From positions 66,101 to 130,100 of the forward strand of contig DLCK01000035.1 in NCBI GenBank assembly GCA_002480565.1: a stretch of DNA of 64,000 nucleotides. The letters run 5' to 3'. A model generated the notes under the pieces. The model searched no databases. It was not told the origin of the DNA and saw only the letters and a list, made by a program, of their open reading frames with translations. This DNA comes from Phycisphaerales bacterium UBA7800. Lineage in GTDB: Bacteria; Planctomycetota; Phycisphaerae; Phycisphaerales; Phycisphaeraceae. A program made the translations under genes and the position numbers. Below are positions 27,255-36,799 of the stretch, piece by piece (within the stretch, counting starts at the first letter, position 1; every line of letters starts with the position of its first letter).

Positions 27255-28358
27255 TCATTTGGACACCATCGGCGGGGCGCAAGATTCACGTTTGACCAAC
27301 GGGCCATCCACTAACACATGTCGCTGGGGGATGCTCATGTTTCGAATTTGCAGATCGACAAGTCTCAACGCGGTGGCCATCAATTGGTGATGATCTTCGC
27401 GGATACTTGTGAGTTGCGGTTCACTGCCTGAAGCCATAAATGAATCGGATGTACCGATGATGGATAGTTCACCGGGGACGCTGACATTCATCTGCCCCGC
27501 CGCCTGAAGTCCGCCGACTGCCATGGCATCATTGCCGTAGATGATGGCGGTGGGGCGTGTGTCGGTTGGACGCTTAAGCAGTTCAGTGGTGATGCGACAA
27601 CCTTCAGCCAGCGGGCGGGCGGTCTTGGGATAGTCGATGTCCGCACGCACGATCCATTGATCACCGGTGGGCAAACCAAACTCCACAGCGGTTTGCTCGA
27701 AGGCTTGTTGTTGATGGATATGGGCGACGTGCTTTGGGCCACCGATGACCAGCGCGATTTTGCGATGTCCAAGTGCGGCGAGGTATTGGACCGCTTCGGA
27801 CATGCCGGACTTGAGGTTCAACCCGACACTGCAAAGTTCATCGGGGACATTTTCAAGTTGGCCTAACACGACTGCTGGGATTTTCCAAGAGAGGATTTGT
27901 TCAAACTGTGGCAAGCACCATGTGCCGGTGGCAATGATCCCGCCGACCCGCCGTTCGCGGACAATCTGTGGCACGGGTTTACTGCTTTGATCCGACCAGT
28001 CTGAGGACCAGTTGTGAAAATCAGTGATTAAACGTAATCCCGATTCGGCAGCAGCACGCATTGCAAAACTGGCGACTGAGAGTTGGCTAAGCGTGGTCGA
28101 ATCCAAAAACGTGGAGACCACCAGCAGGCCGATGGTGTCCGACGCGCCACGTCGCAATGCAGCAGCATTGGCGTTGGGGGTATAACCCATCTCCTGAGCC
28201 ATCTCCAGAATCTTGCGACGCCGGGGCGTGAGTTTTTCGGGGTCCGCTGCCATGGTTCTTGAAACCGTGGAGGGATGGACCTTGGCTCGACGGGCGATGT
28301 CGTCGATGGTGACTGGGCTGGTGAGTTGCGTATTCATATCCGCTTTCGAATCGGTCAT
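27255..28358 (-). CDS. LacI-family transcriptional regulator
   Basis: Of 367 residues, ~16-70 are the LacI helix-turn-helix and hinge (VTIDDIARRAKVHPSTVSRTM, GYTPNANAAALRRG). The rest is a periplasmic-binding-protein-like sensor (TIGLLVVS, GGIIATGTW, RKIALVIGG, AIIYGNDAMAVGGLQAA, ELSIIGTSDS). LacI proteins sense sugars and repress carbohydrate genes; the downstream GH39-like gene is the nearest target. Direct TTGCA half-sites lie just upstream. It is divergent from the prepilin-like gene across 163 bases. Confidence 0.93.
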   Translation of the reverse strand: MTDSKADMNTQLTSPVTIDDIARRAKVHPSTVSRTMAADPEKLTPRRRKILEMAQEMGYTPNANAAALRRGASDTIGLLVVSTFLDSTTLSQLSVASFAMRAAAESGLRLITDFHNWSSDWSDQSSKPVPQIVRERRVGGIIATGTWCLPQFEQILSWKIPAVVLGQLENVPDELCSVGLNLKSGMSEAVQYLAALGHRKIALVIGGPKHVAHIHQQQAFEQTAVEFGLPTGDQWIVRADIDYPKTARPLAEGCRITTELLKRPTDTRPTAIIYGNDAMAVGGLQAAGQMNVSVPGELSIIGTSDSFMASGSEPQLTSIREDHHQLMATALRLVDLQIRNMSIPQRHVLVDGPLVKRESCAPPMVSK

Positions 28359-28422
28359 GGTTGGATGTTACCGACCTGCGATGATTCAGGCCACAGGAAA
28401 TGATAGGCAGGTAAAAATAAAA

Positions 28423-28450
28423 TTGCAAACGAAATTGCAATCAATTGCAT
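28423..28450. promoter_or_regulatory. Candidate LacI-type operators: three TTGCA half-sites
   Basis: TTGCAA at 28423 and 28435 and TTGCAT at 28445 lie 12 and 10 bases apart, between the divergent LacI and prepilin-like genes. TTGCAA is itself palindromic. This may be the autoregulatory site of the LacI protein; it is inferred from pattern and position. Confidence 0.35.
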
Positions 28451-28521
28451 GCATGCCTAGAATTCAATAGAACTTGCTCATGAGCAGATATATGGTTTAT
28501 TACATAAGACAAGGTTAAGCC

Positions 28522-29304
28522 ATGGACTTAAAACAAAAAATGACAGTTGGTCGCAAATCGGCATTTACGCTTATTGAGCTGTTGGTGGTCATTTCCATCA
28601 TCAGTTTGCTTATTGCGATTCTCTTGCCGGCATTGGGGCAGGCTCGTTCAGCGGCACGAAATATCGCGTGTGCTTCGAATCTCCGTCAGTCGATGTTGGC
28701 CATGATTAACTATGCCGTGGACAACCACAATCGCCCGCCACATCAGTTGATTTACGCCAGCCATATCCCCGGCGGATCGCTGGATTGGAGTGGCCAGTTG
28801 GCAAGCTATGTCGGTGGCAATCCATTGAACATGACTGATCAGGAATCCGGATTCAAAACGTTTCGCTGCCCGGATGACAATATCCAACGCCTGCCCACCA
28901 GCCGGGCTTATCGCAGTTATGCCATTAACGATTCACGTTGGACGTATTTCGGCAACGGTTACAAAGCGCCCTGGCCTCGCTATAACACGTCCAATGGCCA
29001 ACCGATTCTCGGTAACGGGATGACAACGCTCGTCACCGAGCCTTATCGTCTCGAAGACATCCCATCGCATGTGATGATGATCACGGAAGTTTGGCCGCGA
29101 CTGTACACCAACTCCGGTCGATGTGTCGTGGGCAACTATGACAACACCGGGCTGGCTGCACGTTTTGATGCTGCTCATTTCCGTGGAGCCAATATCGCAT
29201 TCAGTGACGGCCGCGTCAGTGCTCTGACCGAAGAGGAAATCGACACCTACCGCGCGGACACCAATTATGGCGGTAATAAGGGCGACCGTTGGAAGTGGAA
29301 ATAA
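28522..29304 (+). CDS. Prepilin-type N-terminal cleavage/methylation protein with H-X9-DG tail
   Basis: This 260-residue protein has a type IV prepilin-like leader ending GRKSA, then [20 protein letters not shown] with Glu at +5 of the mature form. The C-terminal motif [12 protein letters not shown] has the H-X9-DG spacing known from the large Planctomycetota/Lentisphaerota pseudopilin-like families. It is probably exported and processed by prepilin peptidase to form a minor pilin or pseudopilin-like envelope protein; these families are very expanded and poorly understood. AAGGTT precedes the ATG. The LacI gene is divergent from it. Confidence 0.9.
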   Translation: MDLKQKMTVGRKSAFTLIELLVVISIISLLIAILLPALGQARSAARNIACASNLRQSMLAMINYAVDNHNRPPHQLIYASHIPGGSLDWSGQLASYVGGNPLNMTDQESGFKTFRCPDDNIQRLPTSRAYRSYAINDSRWTYFGNGYKAPWPRYNTSNGQPILGNGMTTLVTEPYRLEDIPSHVMMITEVWPRLYTNSGRCVVGNYDNTGLAARFDAAHFRGANIAFSDGRVSALTEEEIDTYRADTNYGGNKGDRWKWK

Positions 29305-29402
29305 GGGCGATCAGATTGTTGGCAAATGAATCGTCCTGATGGTAGGCATTAAAAGTTTTTCTCAAGAGCAATTGAGAGAGACATTTGAAAACTCAATTCA
29401 TC

Positions 29403-29510
29403 TTTTACCGCCAAGACGCCAAGGACGCAGAGTTCAAACCCAGTCATAAAATACAATTGAAAGCAAATCAAAATCTCTGTCTTGTTTATCTTGGCGTCTT
29501 GGCGGTAAAA
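29403..29510. repeat. Inverted repeat with perfect 21-base arms
   Basis: The arm beginning TTTTACCGCCAAGACGCC at 29403-29423 is exactly inverted at 29490-29510, with a ~66-base A+T-rich spacer. The left arm continues into GGACGCAGAG. A partial solo copy (GCCAAGACGCCAGG) lies near 35682. This looks like a small non-autonomous mobile or REP-like element. Confidence 0.85.
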
Positions 29511-29545
29511 CTGAATCCTGGCTTTTCAAAAATATCGAAATAAAA

Positions 29546-29579
29546 AATGCCCTGCGAGTTTTTTCTCACAGGGCATTTT
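29546..29579. terminator. Hairpin terminator, probably bidirectional
   Basis: AAAATGCCCTG and GAG pair with CTC and CAGGGCATTTT around a T-rich loop. A-runs on the left and T-runs on the right suit termination on both strands. It lies ~240 bases after the prepilin-like gene. Confidence 0.8.
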
Positions 29580-29956
29580 ATTGTTACGCCAGGTTGCAGT
29601 CCGCGGAACTGTGAACCTGCACGAGGAAGACTCAGATTGGGCATGCCATGACGCAGAGCATTTTTGGCTTTTTGAATATTGCGACGGACCTGGGCAACCC
29701 ATGGGTTCCCGACTGCTGTTGTTGGGGCGGGGCAATCGGGGAATCGCTGACAGGCGAGCGTCGCGGGTTATGCTTTGTAAACACCTTTGCCATAACCTGC
29801 ATGATCTGGTCTGAAACAAATTGTCTTTCAACTCGTGCGAAGTTGTGGACAGTAATATTGGGGGACACGTCTTAGGTCAGACGCATCGTTGCTCGATCCA
29901 TGACAAGCGTGCTTGGCAACAACAGGGCTACCATCAAGCTTGTCATTGATATTGGA
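29580..29956. other. Gene-free stretch
   Basis: Short open frames occur on both strands, for example 29632-29868 on the minus strand, but none has a family match, a good ribosome site or plausible composition. It may hold a decayed gene. Confidence 0.4.
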
Positions 29957-30283
29957 TCAGTTTTCGACGTCAGTGCTGGCACTACCGTTAAAGAAAGCTT
30001 CAGAGCCACGTGCTTTGGCGCGAGCCATCATCTTGTCGTAGTTGGCATAGCTTTGACGCAGTGTGGTTTCATTGGCGGTGAGCATTTTGACGACATCGTT
30101 GCCAGTGAGGGGTTGAGCGTACTCAGCCATTTTGGCGGACTGGTCAAATGCACCCATCTGCACTGCGGTGAAAAAGCTCAACACGGCGATGACGGCACAG
30201 CCCAGAACGGACTGGACGATGATTTCGGCGCGGGAAGATTTCTTGGCAACGACGGGGGTGGGGGTATCAGTTTCGATGTTCAT
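29957..30283 (-). CDS. Small single-pass membrane protein (tandem paralogue 2)
   Basis: This 108-residue protein has a basic N-terminus, one transmembrane helix (~21-41, IIVQSVLGCAVIAVLSFF) and a polar extracytoplasmic-type region with AVQMGAFDQS, AQPLTGNDVVKML and YANYDKMMARA. It is closely related to the protein encoded at 30361-30651, so the pair arose by tandem duplication. AAAGGAA lies seven bases before the ATG. I do not recognise the family. Conservation of GAFDQS and PLTGNDVVKML between the copies marks them as functional. Confidence 0.8.
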   Translation of the reverse strand: MNIETDTPTPVVAKKSSRAEIIVQSVLGCAVIAVLSFFTAVQMGAFDQSAKMAEYAQPLTGNDVVKMLTANETTLRQSYANYDKMMARAKARGSEAFFNGSASTDVEN

Positions 30284-30360
30284 GGTGAAATTCCTTTTCT
30301 ATTTGCCGTATTGATCGGCAATGTATGTTCGAGTTTGTTTACGATGTTGATAGTTCGAAA

Positions 30361-30651
30361 TTAATTCTCTTGTGAGACGCCTTGGAAGAAGGGACGAGCC
30401 CCTGCTTCTCTGGCACGTGAGAGCATTTTGTCATAGTTCTGGTAACGGGTTCGCAGTTGGGCTTCGTTGCTGGTAAGCATCTTCACGACATCATTGCCTG
30501 TGAGCGGTTTGGCAAACTCGGCAATCTTATCCGACTGATCAAACGCGCCGGCCTGAACAGCGATGAAGAAACTCAAGACAGCCACGATGGCTAATCCGAG
30601 AACCGATTGAACGATCATTTCAATTTTCTTGGCAGCTTTGGTAGCTTCCAT
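30361..30651 (-). CDS. Small single-pass membrane protein (tandem paralogue 1)
   Basis: This 96-residue protein has one transmembrane helix (~12-32, MIVQSVLGLAIVAVLSFF) and a soluble tail with AVQAGAFDQS, AKPLTGNDVVKML and YQNYDKMLSRARE. It matches the downstream 108-residue paralogue through nearly its whole length but differs at both ends. AAAGGA lies eight bases before the ATG. The two genes are 77 bases apart and probably cotranscribed. The function is unknown; nothing nearby explains it. Confidence 0.8.
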   Translation of the reverse strand: MEATKAAKKIEMIVQSVLGLAIVAVLSFFIAVQAGAFDQSDKIAEFAKPLTGNDVVKMLTSNEAQLRTRYQNYDKMLSRAREAGARPFFQGVSQEN

Positions 30652-31229
30652 GGCACTAATCCTTTCTCCGGGGAAGCCTATTGGCGGGAGACTCTACACA
30701 TTGACGAGTCTTTGTTCACCGGGGTTACTTGCAAACGGTGTGCCAATTGAATTCTTTACGATTAATTCATTCAATTGACTATTTGGTGTGCAATCCCGTT
30801 TTGTTGCCTTGCTGTCCGCTGAATCTTTAAGCGAGGCCGGGATCGTGGGTGGGTTTCAGTCACAATATCTGATTGTCATGCAGCCTCATGTTTTCCATGG
30901 GGCGAAGAATAACAACAGATTGTCAGTGTCTTGTCAAGTTGGTATTGCCATTGTGTGTTGTTTGCCAGTTCGTGTTTTCATTCACGTACAACGTCGTTGT
31001 GCGCTTTTCATTTCGTCATATTGCCATTACTACTTCATTTTTTTTTCGTCCTCTACTCAGGTTACTCTGCCTGAGACGGTTTATGAGTTAGAGGAAAGAT
31101 GGTTAACAGCAGGACCGAATGCAAACAACTTAACGGACTCTTCACATTAAGAGGGATAAACCTTGACGTTTGTAACGTCTTGGGCTGTCGTGACGGATGT
31201 CGTGAGATGTATAAGTAGATCAAAAACTT
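30652..31229. other. Gene-free stretch upstream of the small membrane-protein pair
   Basis: Open frames such as 30788-31150 on the plus strand have no family match and odd composition. A short hairpin (GACGTT-TGT-AACGTC, 31165-31179) is present. The promoter of the small-protein operon probably lies near 30700-30790. Confidence 0.4.
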
Positions 31230-34200
31230 TTATTGCGCTGCAGACATTGAGCTGCCCATATTCCGTAACAGGTTTGACCAGATACCCAATTTCTTTTTCT
31301 GATTCACAGGGGTATCAGCTTTCTGATAGTCCAGATTATTTAAAATCAGCGAGCCGTTTCCTAACGGATATTCAACAAGTCCACCCGGCGAAGCGAGCAT
31401 GGTGAACCGACTGGACATGGCCTTGGGCATTTGTCGAAAAATTTCGATGTTGTCGATTCCAGTTAAAATTTTACTCGAGGGTTTGTCGAACATTTCCAGT
31501 AAAGCAATGTCTAATGTCTGCGCAGTCTGCCCATTTAATGGGATGGATTGCATGTCAGGCGTATCCTTAAGATCGACGTTCACTGCCGAATTGGCATCAC
31601 CATCAAGTGTGATCTTCATCCGCTTGATGACTTGATAGGAGTTATTGGTCCAGATGTTCAACCGGTCGAGTCGTTGGGGGTGGGGGAATTTGAAACGGAC
31701 CGTTTCGTCGGGTGCGACATAACTGATGTACCGCCAGAAGTCCGCGTTGAGCAGTCCGTTGACCGTGTTGCGATACTTGCCATTGAGGTTCGCAAAGCTG
31801 GCAATTTCAAAACCGTCTACTACATAAGAGAAGACTTTGTCAGAGACGTAATGTTGATTCCGCCATCGAGCAATGAACTCGTCACTGTCCATGGCAATGT
31901 CCCGGTCCGAGATGCCCAGCAGCAGGTGGTTCGCCAGATTATCCAGCCGGACACGTTCCTGCGTGCCAGGTCGGATCATGTGCGGGAAGCCTACGAGTTG
32001 GTTAAAGTCATCTATCCCATCGGGGGTGAGATTCACCAGCATCATCCGCCCGCCGGTGTTGACCCACTGGGTGACCAGTTGCTTGTTGGTGTTTAGCCAC
32101 GCAAGGTTGGCAGGGGTGGCTTTGACGATGATCACGTGATGCGAGTTGAGCAGTTTGGGCAGTGTGTCAATCGTATTGATAGCGTCGGATTGGAGACCGG
32201 TTTGCTTGAGGAGTTTTTCAAGCTTGCGATCACCGTTAGTCAAAACCGCGGTAGGTTTGAGTACTTCAGTGGCGGATGAGTTTGTATGGTTAAGCAGTCT
32301 TGTGAGCAGTCGGTCGGCCATGGGTTCGACACCGAGCTTGCTGCCGATGAGCATTTGACTAAGCACAATGCTGCTACGTCCCTTGTTGATCTGCACCATG
32401 GGGGATAGGTTCAGGTCGTGTCCGGCACTGAGCATGGGGAGAATGCCCGAGCTTGGCATGGCATAGCTGTTGGTGAAGTTGTAACTGCCATCGGCCCATG
32501 TGAAAAACTGATCATTGCTCATGCCTTTGAACACCGGATGAGCCGGAGCAGCAATGAACGCGATCTGTCCAGTCTGACCTTTGGCACCTTCAAACTCCTC
32601 ACGTGAGACTTTGCCCGAGTCCTGTTTTTTGTCAGCGAGTTCTAGGTCAAGTTCGAGTTCCTTGCTGGTGATGGGATTGGCTTGTTCGAAGACGATGCTA
32701 TTGAAGCCTTGAATCGACGCGATCAGATTCTTTCGGTCCTTGTGGCTGAGGTTGTCCAATGCATTGGGGCCAACGAGTAATGTTTTGAGTTGAGCATCAA
32801 TGGAAAGTGGGTCTTGCATCCGATAGTGCGGGATGCGTTTTTGCTTAAGCCACGCAAGCACTTTGCCTGATGGGTCAAAGACGCCCAGCGTTCCAAACGC
32901 CAGTGCTTTGTGTTGCTCAGGAAACATTACATGCAACGTATGCTCATCACTGAACACTGACTGGCCCTTCACGCTTAACATCAACCGCAGTGTGATGTCC
33001 ATATCCGTTAACACCTGCGGGATGGGGAGTGTGAGTTGGTCTTCCTGGCTGTGGCCTGCGGGGATGGTGTAGGTTTTGCGACCCTGCCCGACGACGGTGC
33101 CGTTGGTGATGAGTTGCCAAGTAAAAAGCATCGGATCATCAAAGCGCGTGTCGTTAAAGACCTTGATGGTTCGCTTGATCGCACTGTTGGGATAGACATT
33201 GCTGTTGTGCTCTTTGATGAAGACCGCACGCGGGGAGAAGGCTGCTTCACATCCGGGAAGCTGTCCTGTCCATGGGCTGATGGCGGTGACTTCCTGCCAA
33301 CGTGCGCCCTGCATGGCAATGTTGAGATACTTACCTGCTGCAATGTCCGCGTACTGCTTGCCACGGTAGACACTCGGCCCGCCGACCCATGCCATCTTCG
33401 AGAGATTGCCCGAGTAGTAAAACACTTCACCAAGGACCAGCGGATTTTTGCCTGACCACTTGAAGACTTCGCTGCGGGTGTGTTCGCCGTTGGGCTTGCC
33501 AAGGGGATAGGCATAGGCTGCCAGGGGGAAGCTGCCGCCTTTGGGGAACGTGTAGTGTTGGCAGTTGATTTCGCCGAGTCCGCCAAGATCGCCACCCCCA
33601 TCCTGAAAGCTTGCTCGCGTCGGGTCCAACTCCTTGGCGATGGCATGGAGTTTGGCTGCCTTTTCTTCCATCTGCCGGTAGTTGTTCCAATGTCGCAAAA
33701 ACGCAGTGACGAAAAACATTTCGTTACCCAGTGAATACATCATGATTGATGGGTGATTGCGATACGCTTTGACGACCTGTGCGACATGTTCTTCAAAGTT
33801 CTCCCAAACGATGGGGTTGTCCAGATCATGGGTGATGAACATGCCATCAATGCAGGTGGACAAACGACCGGGGATACCATTGGCATCGTGATAGTCCAAT
33901 GCAGATTCACGCGAGCCAAAAATTCGATCATGATCCTGAGCGATGCGATGGAAACGATCACCTTGGGCGTGGTAGGTTTTTAGCCAGTGATCCACATCAT
34001 GATGTTCGGGCACGCCAACCCAATTCCAGAAATGCCAGGGGACACCGTTAAGCAGAAAGTCCTTGCCCGCGATGGACACTTCACGGAAGCCAAACGTCTG
34101 CGTGTGTGTGTCAGCAACTTGGCCACCAATGAGCAGTTGGCTTTGCAGGTCATACAGTTGAGCACCATCTTCAGGCCACCATAATTTGGCGTCGGGTATC

Positions 34201-35642
34201 GCAACGGGATCAAGCGTTAACGTCTTGGAACTTTTTGCATCTATCGTTGCGGTGAGATTCAAGCCTGTTTTAAGGGGTTGTTTGGTTGCATGGTCAATAA
34301 TGCTTGCCGTCCACTGCACGGTGAGTTTGCGGGTTGATGGATTGTGCAGTGTGATATCCGCGGTGAGTTGCTTGTGGGGTTTGACGGTGGTTTTAACGAA
34401 GATGTCATCGACATACGCCATGCCCGTTGCGGTCAACGTGACTGGGCCGATGATGCCGGTCATCAAGCCGTTGCCTTCGCCCTTGGTTGATGGGAAGACG
34501 GGAGCGACATAGCTTCGGTTCTTGGAAAAGCTTGCGTTGGGGGGAGTGTTCCGCGCATGATCCAGTGAACTGGTTCGACCTTTACGTGCCTTGTGATCAA
34601 TGGCATACCACGGACTCTTGATGGCAACGACGATCTCGTTGTCCTGACCACGGGTGATGAACTCGGTCACATCCATCGACCAGGGCACGAGCACGGACTT
34701 ATGTGTGCCTGCGAGCTTGCCATTGATAAAGACGCTGGCAATCCAGTTGGTGGATGCGAAGTTCAGTTGAAAGCTCTCGCCGGTGACCGCTGGGACATGC
34801 ACACGCGTTTGATACATCAGGCGATGTCCAAAGCTCAATTCATCGCGGTCGGACCATGCCCCGCGACCATTGCCCGGAACGTTAATGCCTAACCATCTCA
34901 ACTTGGATAGATCAGGCAACACAGTCACCGGTTCATAGGTATCAGTGTCCATATCCAAGTCATCAAAACGTGCCACCTGCCAGAGTCCGGTGAGTTTTGC
35001 TTCTTTGCGCGTAGCATTTAATGATGGATGCTCAAAGTGATAAACCTGTTTGGTTGCCTGCTCATCAATGGGTTGCTTGGGGATGTGATATATTCGCTGC
35101 GGGTCAAAACCATTACGTCCCAGCGCGATGCAGTCGATGGCAACGAGTTGGCGGCCATCAATCCCGCCCTCTGTAAAACGCAGTGACAAGGTGTGCTTGC
35201 CTGCTGCGAGTTTTTGTTCACCACCTTGTGCCCAGGCGATTTCGTTCCATGTGGTCAGTTCCATCACCTGTGTGGTTTGTTGGCGATTGGAGACTTCCTG
35301 CCAGTTGCCATCATCAATCCGCCAATCAAACGGGGCACGGACCCATTCAAAACCAATGCGAAACCACACGTCATAGTTGCCAGCCTGTTGGACATTGAAC
35401 GTGTAGTCCAATTGCCAGGGTTGTTTGGGGATTCTGTTTTTAGGATAAGTCTGTTGCAGCAGTTTCCTGTCGGAGAGTAGATGCGGTCTTGCTGATGCGT
35501 TGACATTGAAACTGGCTTTCGTGGGGTCGGGTTGTTCACCTTCAATCCAGATCAAATCGTTGGTGACAAGGTGTTGGGCTTGAGCAGTCAGACCAGTTGC
35601 CAGGAGCAGCCAGCACGCGATGAAGATCGGTAGTCGTTTCAT
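31230..35642 (-). CDS. Large secreted GH2-type glycoside hydrolase
   Basis: About 1,470 residues long. Signal peptide MKRLPIFIACWLLLATGLTAQA is followed by a carbohydrate-binding-like region (~25-185). The GH2 sugar-binding jelly roll (~215-410) has SVFINGKLAGTH. Next come an immunoglobulin-like domain (~412-520) and a GH2 TIM barrel (~525-760) with acid/base Glu641 in SLGNEMF and probable nucleophile Glu739 in VLGEVFY. The last ~700 residues, including a glutamine-amidotransferase-like stretch, are accessory. It is probably a beta-galactosidase-, glucuronidase- or mannosidase-like enzyme. A longer frame opens at 35747, but ATG 35642 gives the signal peptide. It looks monocistronic. Confidence 0.88.
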   Translation of the reverse strand: MKRLPIFIACWLLLATGLTAQAQHLVTNDLIWIEGEQPDPTKASFNVNASARPHLLSDRKLLQQTYPKNRIPKQPWQLDYTFNVQQAGNYDVWFRIGFEWVRAPFDWRIDDGNWQEVSNRQQTTQVMELTTWNEIAWAQGGEQKLAAGKHTLSLRFTEGGIDGRQLVAIDCIALGRNGFDPQRIYHIPKQPIDEQATKQVYHFEHPSLNATRKEAKLTGLWQVARFDDLDMDTDTYEPVTVLPDLSKLRWLGINVPGNGRGAWSDRDELSFGHRLMYQTRVHVPAVTGESFQLNFASTNWIASVFINGKLAGTHKSVLVPWSMDVTEFITRGQDNEIVVAIKSPWYAIDHKARKGRTSSLDHARNTPPNASFSKNRSYVAPVFPSTKGEGNGLMTGIIGPVTLTATGMAYVDDIFVKTTVKPHKQLTADITLHNPSTRKLTVQWTASIIDHATKQPLKTGLNLTATIDAKSSKTLTLDPVAIPDAKLWWPEDGAQLYDLQSQLLIGGQVADTHTQTFGFREVSIAGKDFLLNGVPWHFWNWVGVPEHHDVDHWLKTYHAQGDRFHRIAQDHDRIFGSRESALDYHDANGIPGRLSTCIDGMFITHDLDNPIVWENFEEHVAQVVKAYRNHPSIMMYSLGNEMFFVTAFLRHWNNYRQMEEKAAKLHAIAKELDPTRASFQDGGGDLGGLGEINCQHYTFPKGGSFPLAAYAYPLGKPNGEHTRSEVFKWSGKNPLVLGEVFYYSGNLSKMAWVGGPSVYRGKQYADIAAGKYLNIAMQGARWQEVTAISPWTGQLPGCEAAFSPRAVFIKEHNSNVYPNSAIKRTIKVFNDTRFDDPMLFTWQLITNGTVVGQGRKTYTIPAGHSQEDQLTLPIPQVLTDMDITLRLMLSVKGQSVFSDEHTLHVMFPEQHKALAFGTLGVFDPSGKVLAWLKQKRIPHYRMQDPLSIDAQLKTLLVGPNALDNLSHKDRKNLIASIQGFNSIVFEQANPITSKELELDLELADKKQDSGKVSREEFEGAKGQTGQIAFIAAPAHPVFKGMSNDQFFTWADGSYNFTNSYAMPSSGILPMLSAGHDLNLSPMVQINKGRSSIVLSQMLIGSKLGVEPMADRLLTRLLNHTNSSATEVLKPTAVLTNGDRKLEKLLKQTGLQSDAINTIDTLPKLLNSHHVIIVKATPANLAWLNTNKQLVTQWVNTGGRMMLVNLTPDGIDDFNQLVGFPHMIRPGTQERVRLDNLANHLLLGISDRDIAMDSDEFIARWRNQHYVSDKVFSYVVDGFEIASFANLNGKYRNTVNGLLNADFWRYISYVAPDETVRFKFPHPQRLDRLNIWTNNSYQVIKRMKITLDGDANSAVNVDLKDTPDMQSIPLNGQTAQTLDIALLEMFDKPSSKILTGIDNIEIFRQMPKAMSSRFTMLASPGGLVEYPLGNGSLILNNLDYQKADTPVNQKKKLGIWSNLLRNMGSSMSAAQ

Positions 35643-35725
35643 GGATTGGACCCAGAGAAAGATTGAGTAAATTGTTTTGTTGCCAAGACGCCAGGTGCGC
35701 CAAGGTATGAGAGATTGTAAACGAC

Positions 35726-35767
35726 AACCGCACAGATTCTGTATCAAAACAGAAAGTCTGTGCGGTT
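35726..35767 (-). terminator. Hairpin after the second LOG gene
   Basis: AACCGCACAGA at 35726-35736 pairs with TCTGTGCGGTT at 35757-35767, and inner CTG/CAG pairs may extend the stem. It lies ~70 bases after the LOG stop. The minus-strand T-tract is weak (TTGTCGTTT). Confidence 0.6.
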
Positions 35768-35837
35768 TTCTTGTGCAAAATATGTTTTATGCCGTTTTGT
35801 TTTTCAGTGATTGATGATTTTTGCAGATGAATCGAGA

Positions 35838-36617
35838 TCAGCAAAAATCGGTTGGCACATTGCGACGATTGCTTCGCGGGTCGACACCATAGCGCGTGCC
35901 TTCTGCCGTTTGACGGACGGCATGGGCGGGCATCTCTGGTTGGGGTGGTCCCCAATATTTTTTGGTGTCGTGGCATTCCTTGATGATCTTGACTGCTTCG
36001 TCCACACTGTCGGTGATCCTGAATAAGTCGAGATCTTCCTTGCTGATGCACTGGTGTTTATCGAGCATGGTTTGTTTGATCCAGTCAACTAGTCCGGACC
36101 AGAAATCCGTGCCGATGAGGACAACCGGGAAGGGCGAGGTTTTGTGCGTTTGGATGAGTGTCATGCTTTCGAAGAACTCGTCCATCGTGCCGAATCCGCC
36201 GGGGAAGCAGATAAAGCCCACTGCATATTTGACGAACATGACCTTCCGCGCAAAGAAGTATCGGAAGGTGATCTCATGGGTCTGAAACGGATTGGGGTCC
36301 TGTTCCATCGGCAAGCTGATGTTCAGTCCCACAGACGTGCCACCTGCTTCAAAGGCGCCTTTGTTGGCAGCCTCCATAATCCCAGGGCCACCGCCGGTGA
36401 TGACCGCAAAGTCTTCGCCAACGAGTTTGCGACTGCATTCGACAGCCTTTTGGTAGTACAGATCGTCAGGCTTGGTTCGAGCCGAACCAAATACAGTGAC
36501 GGCGGGTCCGATATCGCTTAAGGTTTCAAAGCCTTCGACGAACTCCGATAAAATTCGAAACATCCGCCAGGCTTCCTGGCTGAGATTGGATTCGCTGCAA
36601 TGGTTGTTTGAATTCAC
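35838..36617 (-). CDS. TIGR00730-type LOG family protein (longer form)
   Basis: This 259-residue protein has VTVFGSARTKPDD, FAVITGGGPGIMEAANKGA and the catalytic FICFPGGFGTMDEFFE. The ~40-residue N-terminal helical extension and the basic C-terminus are typical of the longer, type II LOG proteins. It should cleave nucleotide 5'-monophosphates to base and ribose phosphate. It is only distantly related to the 182-residue LOG protein at 23512. It is divergent from recQ across ~180 bases. Confidence 0.92.
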   Translation of the reverse strand: MNSNNHCSESNLSQEAWRMFRILSEFVEGFETLSDIGPAVTVFGSARTKPDDLYYQKAVECSRKLVGEDFAVITGGGPGIMEAANKGAFEAGGTSVGLNISLPMEQDPNPFQTHEITFRYFFARKVMFVKYAVGFICFPGGFGTMDEFFESMTLIQTHKTSPFPVVLIGTDFWSGLVDWIKQTMLDKHQCISKEDLDLFRITDSVDEAVKIIKECHDTKKYWGPPQPEMPAHAVRQTAEGTRYGVDPRSNRRNVPTDFC

Positions 36618-36799
36618 GATTGTCTCCTGCGTCTGAAAAATACTCTGTCATGGGTCAGTCTATTATGCATCGACCTAAGTTCATCTCGGACATGACACAT
36701 AACACCGATGGCCATCTTCTTTGTTCCATTGTTCGCCCGATAACCATTGGTTTGATTGACGCATTTGCTCTTTGACGCGATCAACGCATAATCCACGGT

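Noticed and set aside
29632..29868. 78-residue open frame on the minus strand, possible decayed transposase
   Set aside because: No recognisable transposase motif; not enough to call a pseudogene.
30788..31150. 120-residue open frame on the plus strand
   Set aside because: No family match, no clear ribosome site and unusual composition; probably chance.
35643..35747. N-terminal extension of the GH2 protein
   Set aside because: A signal peptide starts only at 35642, and the extension reads through repeat-like intergenic DNA.
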